Shown: in pieces, positions 44,570 to 53,046 of the stretch | How positions within the stretch are numbered: position 1 is the stretch's first letter | How the letters are laid out: each line of letters begins with the position of its first letter | Source: Nemertoderma westbladi | Lineage: Eukaryota > Xenacoelomorpha > Nemertodermatida > Nemertodermatidae | Reading direction: 5' to 3' | DNA length: 64,000 nt | Assembly (NCBI GenBank): GCA_032718475.1 | Contig: JAUCBJ010000648.1 | Coordinates: forward strand, 1 to 64,000 | Translations under genes and position numbers: made by a program | The notes under the pieces: generated by a model | Seen by the model: only the letters and a program-made list of their open reading frames with translations | Database searches by the model: none | Told to the model about the DNA's origin: nothing

Positions 44570-44846
44570 TCAGTCACTCTATCCCAGCCGTATAAATCCT
44601 AATTGGAAATTTCATTTCTGATAACCGTCTCCATCAGTTTTACTAGAAGGGACGTCAGTGATATAGGCCGATAGTTACTGGCAACAGATCGTGAACCTTT
44701 GTTTTTATACAATGGGATCACATGGGCAAGCCGCCAATAAGCAGCCGGGACAATACCGAGGTCAAAAGACTGCTGAAATTATTTTGACAGCGACGAGGCT
44801 AACCAGGTACAAAGATTGCGTAGAAACACAGCAGGAATTTTATATA
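44570..44846 (-). pseudogene. LINE reverse transcriptase N-terminal scrap
   Basis: The minus frame reads GIVPAAYWRLAHVIPLYKNK, then ASNYRPISLTSLLVKLMETV, the conserved first blocks of a jockey/CR1-like reverse transcriptase. Stops interrupt both ends. It directly abuts the exon 1 fragment at 44848. Confidence 0.8.
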
Positions 44847-44847
44847 A

Positions 44848-45001
44848 TAAAATCAACTTGTACTCTAATACTATTTATTTCTTCTTTAAATAAACATTCT
44901 CTAGTAAATTTAGATCCATCTCGTTCCACTAGTTTATATCCATTATACTTGAACCCCAAAATAACATCAGTTAGAATCAGTAATATCAGTAATGATTTCA
45001 T
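44848..45001 (-). pseudogene. Truncated third copy of receptor exon 1
   Basis: ATG at 45001 followed by MKSLLILLILTDVILG, FKYNGYKLVE and FTRECLFKEE, then VDFII and a stop where the LINE scrap begins. Only the first ~53 residues remain. The signal peptide is identical to that of the 36840 copy, while the VQVDFII end matches the 7866 copy. Confidence 0.88.
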
Positions 45002-45296
45002 TGTTATTGAGACTAACACTTACAGATTAAATATCCTCACGACATTTTAACCTGTTTTTATATGATCAACTTCATACGCTGTATTTTCTTTGGACTAATT
45101 AATTATTATGTAAACTAAATTACTTAACATATCATTATTATCTTACGTATTTATTCACAATCTCTATATAATCTACTAATAGTCAATAAATACATACATA
45201 TCCATGGCTGACTTGTAGTAACATATAAAGATGAACTGTTGAATAGACATCTTTCTAATAGATCACATCTTACTACTTACTATATTGGGTGAATTC
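45002..45296. other. Upstream flank of the exon fragment, nothing recognised
   Basis: AT-rich with AATAAATACATACATA at about 45186, similar to the tail of the LINE ending at 41692. No gene is seen. Confidence 0.45.
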
Positions 45297-45849
45297 TGTG
45301 GTATTTCTGTGATTAAATGTCAATGCTGAGATTGGACGATAAAAAGTGGATGTTATGGATATATTTAAGCTGAAATGTGAAAGTTGCCTTGTGGACAACA
45401 GATTTGATTTAAAGGCCGAAGTAGTCAGTACATTAGTATACCCATTATATGCTTCACTAATTAAATAAAAATACTTTATTTTTAAATGTTTTAACAAAAT
45501 ATTTCAACCAAAATACAACAAGTAATATAAACAATAAACACGGAAGCTATAAAATATATTATAGATGAACTTTTGTTTGCCAAGTTTTATATTAAATTCT
45601 GGGGCCGAATGTAACTTCCTCTTTGGCATGAATGGCAGGGAAATAGTAACAATATGGTAGATTTATGTTGAGTCCCCGATTGGAAGAAATCCCTAATGTT
45701 CTACAACTTCGGCGATTTGAAAGAAATAATGAGAGAGAAAATATTATGTTACAGAATAATAATTTTAAAATAAAAAAGATACCAAATATAATACAAATAA
45801 GGATAGTAATATTTACTGACAGTTGTTACCCGTTATTAACAGTTGTCCA
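45297..45849. repeat. R1 right-end fragment (copy 3), interrupted by element C
   Basis: It matches about 23700-24270, including TTTGTTTGCCAAGTTTTAT, GAGTCCCCGATTGG and GGATAGTAATATTTACTGAC. It stops at TTAACAGTTGTCCA where the element C LTR begins; copy 1 continues there into the 31-bp array. Confidence 0.75.
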
Positions 45850-47206
45850 TGAAGCGAAGAGACGTACCTGATATCCTGCAATATCCTACTGTAAAGTTTG
45901 TGAATCAAAACATAATCCGACCTTCTCACCAAAACAGTAAACTCTAAGTAAGCAAATCTATTGCAGTATCGGTCTCTTATAACCGGTGAGGCAGAAAACA
46001 GTCTACGAACGGACAAACTTCGATAAAACAAAATCCCGCGCAGCGAATCCTAAAATCGGGCTGACTCACTGACGGACTAAGGGCGCTCGTATACTTTGCC
46101 GCGGTGTGATTTATATGTGGGTGAGAGATAGAGGCGCTAGCTAGGTGTCTAACTAGCGGGCAAAGTGCAGTACGGACAAAAATTATTTTATATATTTTGA
46201 GGTGTAAATAATTCCTAACGCGTGTGTGTCTTGATTCTAACAGTCAAAATCAGTTTTAGATCCTTCATATATATAATTACTGGGTCCGGTGTACATTTTA
46301 CAAATATTCTAATTTTGTAGCTTGTAGGTCCAATACTCACGAATGACAAGGCTCCTTCCCCTTTTGTGTATTTCCAGGACTCAAATTCAGGCATAAGGTT
46401 AATACTACGCCCAGAATTCGGCAATTTAATTTACCAGGTCCCTAATACTAAGAAGAAATGTGTTAGTTTACTACAGTAGGCGTACAGTTACAAAATAGCT
46501 AGCCTGGCGTCCTATCTAGAATTTTGGTTGCCTAGGTGGGCACGGCAACTTCCTATCAGAATGTCGGCGGGGACACGGTAGATGTTAGTATCCCTAATAG
46601 CCTCAATTTATATGCGCCCAGCAGTAAACTGCCCTACCGCCTGAACGGTACAATCCCAATTCAGGTAAAAACACAGTAACCCTTCCTGGCCTACAAGTTC
46701 TAATGCAAATGGACACCGTTGTACTACAAACGGCCACCGACGCACCTATACCTGGCAAATGAGTTAGGCGTACAGCTTGCTGCACCCTACTAATGTGTAT
46801 GCCTTGTACTGGTGTGCCTGCGTTCTATCTGTGTACTAGTATCTCTCTGCCTGATCTCTTCCTCCCCCCGTAGGAATATGAAGGTCTACTGTGGGTTTTT
46901 CTGAATTAAGACAGTACAGTCCCTAAATGTAATTTTTAGCGCACAGCGTGTCAGTACCTCTACCTTCGATCTTAGGTCTTACACTTAGGTAACGAGGCAT
47001 CGAATGCTGTCTAACCTTTCAGGCGATGGGCGAATAACTAAGAATGGGTATTGCGGGTTGTCTCCTTCTACATTCCTCCGATGTTCCCGTCTATTGCCGC
47101 GGTCCGATGTCTAGCCTGCCATCTGTCTCTCAGTTGTGTTCACCGTGGTGAAACATAGTAAAAGCAGATGTAACAAATACTTTCTAACTTTATTACAAAT
47201 AAACAA
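45850..47206 (-). repeat. Element C left LTR (3' LTR), minimum extent
   Basis: It starts TGAAGCGAAGAG at 45850. It is identical to the right copy except for about seven base changes up to 47206, which corresponds to the last base of the window. The true inner end is further right and could not be fixed. Confidence 0.9.
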
Positions 47207-47541
47207 TAACTAATATACAATAAATGTAACAAGACGTAGTAAGAAGTGAATGATAATTGAAGTTTAAGATAAGTTTAAGTTTAAGATTGAAGAGTGAAGA
47301 TTAAGATAACTAATGAACAAATCGCACCCTTTTATAGCAAATTAGTGCTGCTAACAATCTAGATAAATCTCGATTGTTCTATGAGTTCTACTAGGTTTTT
47401 AAAGATAATCATTGGTCCAGCAAACACGTATCTTGCACGACATTGGTTACTATCTAATGACTGCAATCGCATTGGTTAATCTACCTTAAGCAGATACAAT
47501 TAAATCGTAGCGGTTAATTCAAATGAGTTGAAACTTAGCAC

Positions 47542-47625
47542 AAAAAATAATTCACACTTGCTAGGATTCGAACTCGATACCTACTACACGATTTTCTAAC
47601 GCATAACCGACTGAGCTACTGAACC
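47542..47625 (-). tRNA. tRNA-like sequence or tRNA-derived SINE head (degenerate)
   Basis: On the minus strand TAGCTCAGTCGGTTA (A box, 47618 downward) and GTTCGAATCC (B box, 47573-47564) have exactly the spacing of a tRNA. A T6 pol III terminator follows at 47547-47542. The acceptor and anticodon arms do not pair and no anticodon can be read, so this is a pseudogene or SINE-type promoter rather than a working tRNA. Confidence 0.55.
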
Positions 47626-48313
47626 ACTTAAACAATGTTACACAAATAGATATAGTAAATGCAAATGAGGACTTAATGTAATCTTTATAGCAAATTAATT
47701 CGAACAAAATAAAATTTTGAAAATCCACGGCTTTATGGGGATATAATTCTATACCGCTCCATGAAAACAGGATATTATCGTGAATAAAATATACGGTTTT
47801 CACCAATACTAAATCAAATTATGGAATACTTGGGACGTACTTACATATTTACAAATTAAATCTCAACAATAATACCTTTACATAATAATTCGATACAAAT
47901 AATTACAAATTCAAACTTTACGTATTTAAGGCTTTATTAAGTAGGTACAATATAAATCTAAATTAAATTCACCAATATAAATCTATTGCATCTCAAATAT
48001 TGCATAAACTCAAACAATCACAAGTACAAATGCTACTTAAATATAAAACAAATTGCATAAGTTCGGAATAATTTCGAATGAAATCACAAGAAAGGCTCAC
48101 AAGTCTTCCATCTGCTCTTGCCTTTTATTTACTGCGAATACCAGTACTGCTTCTTTATAAAATATAAATTGCATAATATTCGAAACAATAAATTGCGTAA
48201 GTTTGGAATGACTACAAATATAACACTTTCTAAATATAAATCTTTCTAAATATAAATTCCTTCTAAATATAAATTCCTTCTAAATATAAATTCCTTTTAA
48301 ATTTCATAAAATT

Positions 48314-48575
48314 GGAACAATACAAAATACATAAATTTGGAACAATATAAATTGCATAAATTTGGAACAATATAAATTGCATAAATTTAGAACAATATAA
48401 ATTGCATAAATTTAGAACAATATAAATTGCATAAATTTAGAACAATATAAATTGCATAAATTTAGAACAATATAAATTGCATAAATTTAGAACAATATAA
48501 ATTGCATAAATTTAGAACAATATAAATTGCATAAATTTAGAACAATATAAACTGCATAAATTTAGAACAATATAA
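48314..48575. repeat. 25-bp tandem array
   Basis: About ten copies of AACAATATAAATTGCATAAATTTAG, with G/A change (TTTGG to TTTAG) between early and late units. Confidence 0.95.
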
Positions 48576-48691
48576 ACTTTAAATTTAATCATAAGAAAGG
48601 CTCACGAGTCTTCCGTCCATTCCTTCCTTCCCACTTTACATAAGTTCTTACGAGTTTGGAATAATTAGTCCTTTCAAGTATAACACTTTAT

Positions 48692-49516
48692 TTATCGTTT
48701 TGTGGATTGAGCACGGCCGCGCCCTCGAAAACTGCGTACAGGCGACTTGGCTCGTACTACAGGGCTTATGGGGCGAGTCCCTGGTTTACCTTGGACGTTG
48801 GGAGACGGTGCGACCATTTCCTCACAAGCTCGCCTTCTAGTAATCCCAAATCCTCGTCCGACTCCTCGTGACCGACTAGTTGTATCCACTGTTGGCAAAA
48901 CGTCTGGGAACGCGCGGGAAGCGGACGACGCAGACCCAAGAGAAACTTGCGCCCCCCTTTGATCGACTGGTATGTGTCCTAATCCTACTTGCGGTTCTCT
49001 GGGAAGTGACACCGTATCCCGAGTAACGCGAATGGTCGGTTCATATCCCCTTCGTTCTTCAACATTTATAGTTCTCTTTAGTTGTTGGCTCACTTTCTGA
49101 ACCCTTATAATCCTATTCTGTCCGTCCTCCCGAGGGTGACGTGCAGACGGCGCAACCGGAGTAGCTGGTATGTTGGTCGCCTCTAGGATCTCCTCTTCCT
49201 CGAATACGCTCGCTCGTATACGTTTGTGATAGAATGCGGCTCGGTATGCCCATGCGAAGGTTAACCAAGCTCCCTTGTTCCGCTTTTCTGTTCGGAAACG
49301 ATCGAATTCACCATATGGGATACGATTGACGACTTTCTGGAAGTTCCATGTATTCTTATTATCGGGATGAATCTGTAGCAAATATTCGCGCACAACTCTG
49401 AATCCACTATCATGACGCAAAATATCGACTACCTCGATTAGTTCGTCATATTGTGGCATAGCGGAGATATATCCTTCCGACATCATAGTTTGAGGGTTTA
49501 CCGCCCAAAAATCCAA
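48692..49516 (-). CDS. Element C 3' ORF4: basic RG-rich protein
   Basis: A frame of up to 274 codons. The first ATG in it is at about 49486 (MMSEGYISAMP), since the upstream codon at 49516 is TTG. The N-terminal half is globular-looking with WNFQKVV and WLTFAWAYRAAF. The C-terminal half is basic and disordered with RSRGVGRGFGITRRR and RSFRGRGRAQSTKR, suiting nucleic-acid binding. It overlaps the end of ORF3 by about 70 bp in a +1 frame. The family is not recognised. It may be the C-terminal part of one larger protein broken by a frameshift. Confidence 0.6.
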   Translation of the reverse strand: MDFWAVNPQTMMSEGYISAMPQYDELIEVVDILRHDSGFRVVREYLLQIHPDNKNTWNFQKVVNRIPYGEFDRFRTEKRNKGAWLTFAWAYRAAFYHKRIRASVFEEEEILEATNIPATPVAPSARHPREDGQNRIIRVQKVSQQLKRTINVEERRGYEPTIRVTRDTVSLPREPQVGLGHIPVDQRGAQVSLGSASSASRAFPDVLPTVDTTSRSRGVGRGFGITRRRACEEMVAPSPNVQGKPGTRPISPVVRAKSPVRSFRGRGRAQSTKR

Positions 49517-50897
49517 GATGTGCCCTCATTGGGAATCGTCTTCTTTGCGCCGATACATGTTCGTCAGCCAAATCTTCCCAATCATCAAACAGTTTTCGCA
49601 TTAATTTTACAGATTCGTGTTCGTATGGTATGTCTCGCAGTTGGCATTCAGATGCTCGATGTCCCTTTATATTGCAATATGTGCATTGAGCCATAAATCT
49701 CCAGCAAGTATAAAATGTATGGAACCCTTGATCTCCACACCATCCACAAATCAGTTGAGTCGTAGTAATGTGTTTTCCACTGCATTTCGTCGAATGATGT
49801 CCAGCGATGCCACATTTACCACACATCGTATTGGCAGGGTACCACACTCGCTCATATATGAGATCTCCAATGGGTCGAGCGCTTCCTCCCACACTATAGT
49901 CATAATCGTCTGGATCAATAGGTTGGTATGTTTCAGAAGGTTGTATGCAAACTACAGCATCTGTTGCTTCAAGTTGACGAATCTCCGTCTGAGATTTCTT
50001 CGGGAGGTTCCTTTCAATCTCAAGAAGTTCCTCTAGAGGATCATCGATGGTCGTCGTTACGTCGGAATCATCACCTAAGTGACCGATAGGCGCGCGCGTC
50101 TGCCGTGATTCGTCGATAACCTCCACGATACGTTCTCCTTCATAAGGTAACATTGTAAACATAGATGGTCTTTCGATAAGAGATCCCGCACAGCGAAGAT
50201 ACACGTCTCGAAATATACTAAATCCTGCCCGAGTAAAGGCGTTGCACTGAGCGTCGGAATTGTAGAAGGGTTCGAGAAATCGTCTAAACATGTCGGTGTG
50301 AATTCTCCCTTCCGCGTAGAACGTATGATCTTCTCCGAGGCAAAGTGGATGTCGTTTTAGAGTCCGAGACACAATGTCGGCGATCAAGCAAACATTCACC
50401 GATGACTCTATCGCTAAATAATATTGTAGTACTGCTCTTGGAGGTGAAGTAATAGCCCAATATACGCATCCTCTCCATTTAAGCTGTGATTCAAACTCAT
50501 TTATATCTGGAGTATCACCTTCTCCATACGTTTCGATATACTTTGTTCTTTTACTTTCCTTGTAATCCCAATTGAACAATAAGTAGGAAATGTATCCAGT
50601 TCCGGTCTTCTGAGTATCATACTCCCGGAAATATCCTTGTTCTATAGACCATAGTATAAGAGGTCGGGTGTCGACGTAAGGTGTCGGTAATCGGTCGTCA
50701 CTGTCCGACATGCCAGCAAAGTTGCTAAGTAAATCCTCTCTAACTCCTGATCCAATCTTTACAACGGTTTTATCTAAAATGATATTTCTGACCATCTTCG
50801 GTAACATCCTAGCGTCGATGTTGCAGGCTTGGTCCATCTTCTTTACTATATTAGTGATGAGATGGTGCCGCTTGGTATTTCCTGGAGGTATCGGCAT
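49446..50897 (-). CDS. Element C 3' ORF3: three zinc knuckles
   Basis: A 483-codon frame with ATG at 50897. Residues 1-340 are not recognised (motifs such as SYLLFNWDY and YWAITSPPRAV). Near residues 365-425 are CGKCGIAGHHSTKC (CX2CX4HX4C), CGWCGDQGFHTFYTC (CX2CX5HX4C) and CTYCNIKGHRASEC (CX2CX4HX4C), typical nucleic-acid-binding zinc knuckles. Gag of the same element already has its own knuckle, so this is a second set, downstream of integrase. It overlaps ORF2 by 52 bp in the -1 frame. No transmembrane segment or signal peptide is seen, so it is not an envelope protein of the usual kind. Confidence 0.7.
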   Translation of the reverse strand: MPIPPGNTKRHHLITNIVKKMDQACNIDARMLPKMVRNIILDKTVVKIGSGVREDLLSNFAGMSDSDDRLPTPYVDTRPLILWSIEQGYFREYDTQKTGTGYISYLLFNWDYKESKRTKYIETYGEGDTPDINEFESQLKWRGCVYWAITSPPRAVLQYYLAIESSVNVCLIADIVSRTLKRHPLCLGEDHTFYAEGRIHTDMFRRFLEPFYNSDAQCNAFTRAGFSIFRDVYLRCAGSLIERPSMFTMLPYEGERIVEVIDESRQTRAPIGHLGDDSDVTTTIDDPLEELLEIERNLPKKSQTEIRQLEATDAVVCIQPSETYQPIDPDDYDYSVGGSARPIGDLIYERVWYPANTMCGKCGIAGHHSTKCSGKHITTTQLICGWCGDQGFHTFYTCWRFMAQCTYCNIKGHRASECQLRDIPYEHESVKLMRKLFDDWEDLADEHVSAQRRRFPMRAHLGFLGGKPSNYDVGRIYLRYATI

Positions 50898-51496
50898 TCG
50901 CTTGTCGCTCCTTTGTCTACTGAAACGTGCAAAACTCCGTCTGCCGCTCTAATTTGTATAGTCTTGGAAGTCAGACTCTGTTGATGGCTGCCGCCCTCGT
51001 TGTCATAAAACATGTAACCGTTTTCCTGAAACGATCTAAACGTTCTGTTCCATTCGTCCAATAATTCTTCCGAAGGTTGCCAAATCTTCTCTATGTCCTT
51101 CTCGTCCTCGAAGCGAATGATTTTACCTTGCCAGTTCGTAGCGATGTCTGTATCCGACTCAAAGGTTCCTGTTCCGATCCACAAACGAATTGTTCTGGTC
51201 AGATATCCTCTTAAGTTACTCGGAGCTATATCAGCGCCAGCTCTATCCAGTTCCCTAAAGTCTTGAATATGAGGCGGAACATTATGCAGGACCTTTTGCG
51301 TAATATGTCTACGTAAATCATATATCTTAACCATATTGCTTAGAACAACTGCAGGAAGAAACTCTAAGTTTGAAATGATTTCCGGATGATCCACAATAGG
51401 TATTTCATACGTCGTATCTTGTCGAACTGGTATACTAATAGGGAAATTGAGTGTCGTACTCAATGGTTTCGTAGTCGAAGTACTATGTGGTTGCAT
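50846..51496 (-). CDS. Element C 3' ORF2, unrecognised
   Basis: A 216-codon frame; ATG at 51496. The same frame is open upstream to about 51587, overlapping the end of ORF1 by roughly 30 bp. Contents include VVLSNMVKIYDLRRHITQ, LTRTIRLWIGTG and EWNRTFRSFQENGYMFYDN. No domain is recognised. It lies between ORF1 and ORF3 in a chain of short overlaps, so it could be the middle of one long protein. Confidence 0.6.
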   Translation of the reverse strand: MQPHSTSTTKPLSTTLNFPISIPVRQDTTYEIPIVDHPEIISNLEFLPAVVLSNMVKIYDLRRHITQKVLHNVPPHIQDFRELDRAGADIAPSNLRGYLTRTIRLWIGTGTFESDTDIATNWQGKIIRFEDEKDIEKIWQPSEELLDEWNRTFRSFQENGYMFYDNEGGSHQQSLTSKTIQIRAADGVLHVSVDKGATSECRYLQEIPSGTISSLI

Positions 51497-51555
51497 TTCT
51501 CTTGTCCTTTCCGGGGATGCAATCTGTAGCCTCTGAATAACGTTTTGGGCAAAGT

Positions 51556-52521
51556 TTATACTTTCGAAACTTCCGGTGTCATCTCCTTAGCTGAAGTTTG
51601 GTCGTGTGACGTCCAATGGTAAGGTAGGCTCGCGAGTCTTCCGCCCCATTCTTCCATCTCACCTTCCTCGAAAGCCTTATAGGCTCTGTATAGGCTAAGA
51701 GCTTCTTTCTTTTCGCGGGTTGACTGAGTCACCTCTTCCAGCGAAAGTTCAAACGCATCGGGTTCAACAATCTTAGGTGGACAAACGACAATTTCTCCCG
51801 CCTTTGGTCCACACATAGCAAATGAATGATACGGATTCGATAAAGGATACCCTCCTTTGTGGTAGCGTAGTTGTTGATGGTTCGAACACCTCGCCAATAT
51901 CGGTTCGGGATTTTCCTTAATCAAACGCATCGGAATCGCCTTTTGTTGTTCGCGCATACAAGCACCACATTGATAATAAAGTTTGTAAACTGAAAAGGCT
52001 TCCTTCGTTTCTCTATCGTCTCCTCGAGTTCGTCTGTAAAGATGCATTCCATCGAATTCATCGCGTACCGCAGGCATAGGTTCATGTGCCTTCAGGTATT
52101 GCATGGTATGATACAAACGACTAATTTCGGTGTCGGGGTCTTCACTGATATCTCCCGTATCACATAAAGCATCGTACGGATAAAGTTCATTGAAGGTTTT
52201 ACGCAAACTTTCGATTCTTTGGTTTAGAGCGTTCTGCCTCCTCTTTAATACTGTCGAGTCGTATTTAGTTTTAGCAAGTTTTGCTGTACTTTCTGATAAA
52301 TCCTTTATTCCGAATATGGTGTATTCCTTTGCACCGAATCTTTCGAATGGAGCTGCTGCTTCCTCTTGAATATCGTATCCCCATCTCGGCTCTCCATGTA
52401 TCCCTTTCGCCATTATTGGAAGTATAGTTACATAATAATTACTACTAGAGGGAATACAACAGAGTTTATTGTTAGTTGTGAGGAGATGTGAGAGTTTTCG
52501 TCTGCCCTTTTGGCTCGACAA
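51556..52521 (-). CDS. Element C 3' ORF1, conserved with element B
   Basis: A 321-codon frame. The start may be the ATG at 52521 or the internal MAKGIHGEP near 52413. A coiled-coil-like Lys/Arg-rich stretch (KLAKTKYDSTVLKRRQNAL) precedes RLYHTMQYLKAHEPMP. A Cys/His set follows: YYQCGACMREQQ and ARCSNHQQ. The broken ORF of element B (12712-14181) matches it in the RLYxTM region and in the CX2C...CX2H pattern, so this is an ancestral part of these elements. Near its C-terminus it contains one copy of the element's short palindromic DNA motif (read as GRLASLP). Its function is unknown. Confidence 0.7.
   Translation of the reverse strand: MSSQKGRRKLSHLLTTNNKLCCIPSSSNYYVTILPIMAKGIHGEPRWGYDIQEEAAAPFERFGAKEYTIFGIKDLSESTAKLAKTKYDSTVLKRRQNALNQRIESLRKTFNELYPYDALCDTGDISEDPDTEISRLYHTMQYLKAHEPMPAVRDEFDGMHLYRRTRGDDRETKEAFSVYKLYYQCGACMREQQKAIPMRLIKENPEPILARCSNHQQLRYHKGGYPLSNPYHSFAMCGPKAGEIVVCPPKIVEPDAFELSLEEVTQSTREKKEALSLYRAYKAFEEGEMEEWGGRLASLPYHWTSHDQTSAKEMTPEVSKV
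51627..51643. repeat. Representative of a short palindromic motif repeated 12 times in element C
   Basis: Consensus GGCTC(G/A)C(G/A)AGTCTTCCG on the plus strand. It is centred on CTCGCGAG and extended by AAG/CTT with one mismatch. Occurrences: 48094, 48598, 51627, 52756, 55141, 57162, 59677, 59761, 59845, 59929, 60013 and 61687. I found none in elements A or B or in host sequence. Confidence 0.85.
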
Positions 52522-53046
52522 CGCTCTAACCTCCTACCCATAGCCTAAGATCTAGGGTTTCTTTAATGACATACTGTTTCTTATCTAAAATTTTTTGCCG
52601 AAATAAAAACGAATTTGGGCTAAACTGGGCTAACTTTGATCCCAAACTATTATCAGAAAATAAGCAATCGAGAGTTAGTAATAAATATAGGGAAGTCTAT
52701 TTGTTGACGTAACTTTTGAAACAAGACCGTGTAAAATTTTAATTTTAAAAAGAAAGGCTCGCGAGTCTTCCGTTCTCTTGTTTCTTTAATTTTAAGTCCC
52801 ACCCGACTGTACCCTGAAATCTATTCACTGGAGAAAATTTTTAAAAATTTTTCAAATCCAAATGGATTGTCTAAAATTTCGAAAATGTCTCAATATTGTG
52901 AGTTCCAAGTAGAATTCCATTTCTTATACCTACAAATCCCGCTCCTATGTGACACATAAGGGTACTACCCTCAATGTTCACATATAAAGACAATGGAATT
53001 CTACCGCTGTGTACAGGTACGTGGAAATCTATTTGTAAACTCCTTA
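52522..53046. other. Element C interval between integrase and 3' ORF1
   Basis: 525 bp without a credible frame. It contains one palindromic motif at 52756-52772. A promoter or splice acceptor for the 3' ORFs could be here, but no convincing signal is seen. Confidence 0.5.

Larger units (their letters stand above)
47207..48690 (-). other. Element C 3' non-coding region
   Basis: The interval contains the inner end of the LTR, a tRNA-like pol III promoter remnant (47542-47625), two copies of the short palindromic motif (48094-48109, 48598-48614) and a 25-bp tandem array (48314-48575). No gene is seen. Confidence 0.6.

Noticed and set aside
47542-47625. Functional tRNA gene
   Set aside because: A and B boxes fit but acceptor and anticodon stems do not pair and no anticodon can be assigned.
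48692-52521. Envelope gene in the 3' region of element C
   Set aside because: No signal peptide, transmembrane segment or glycoprotein-like cysteine pattern in any of the four frames.
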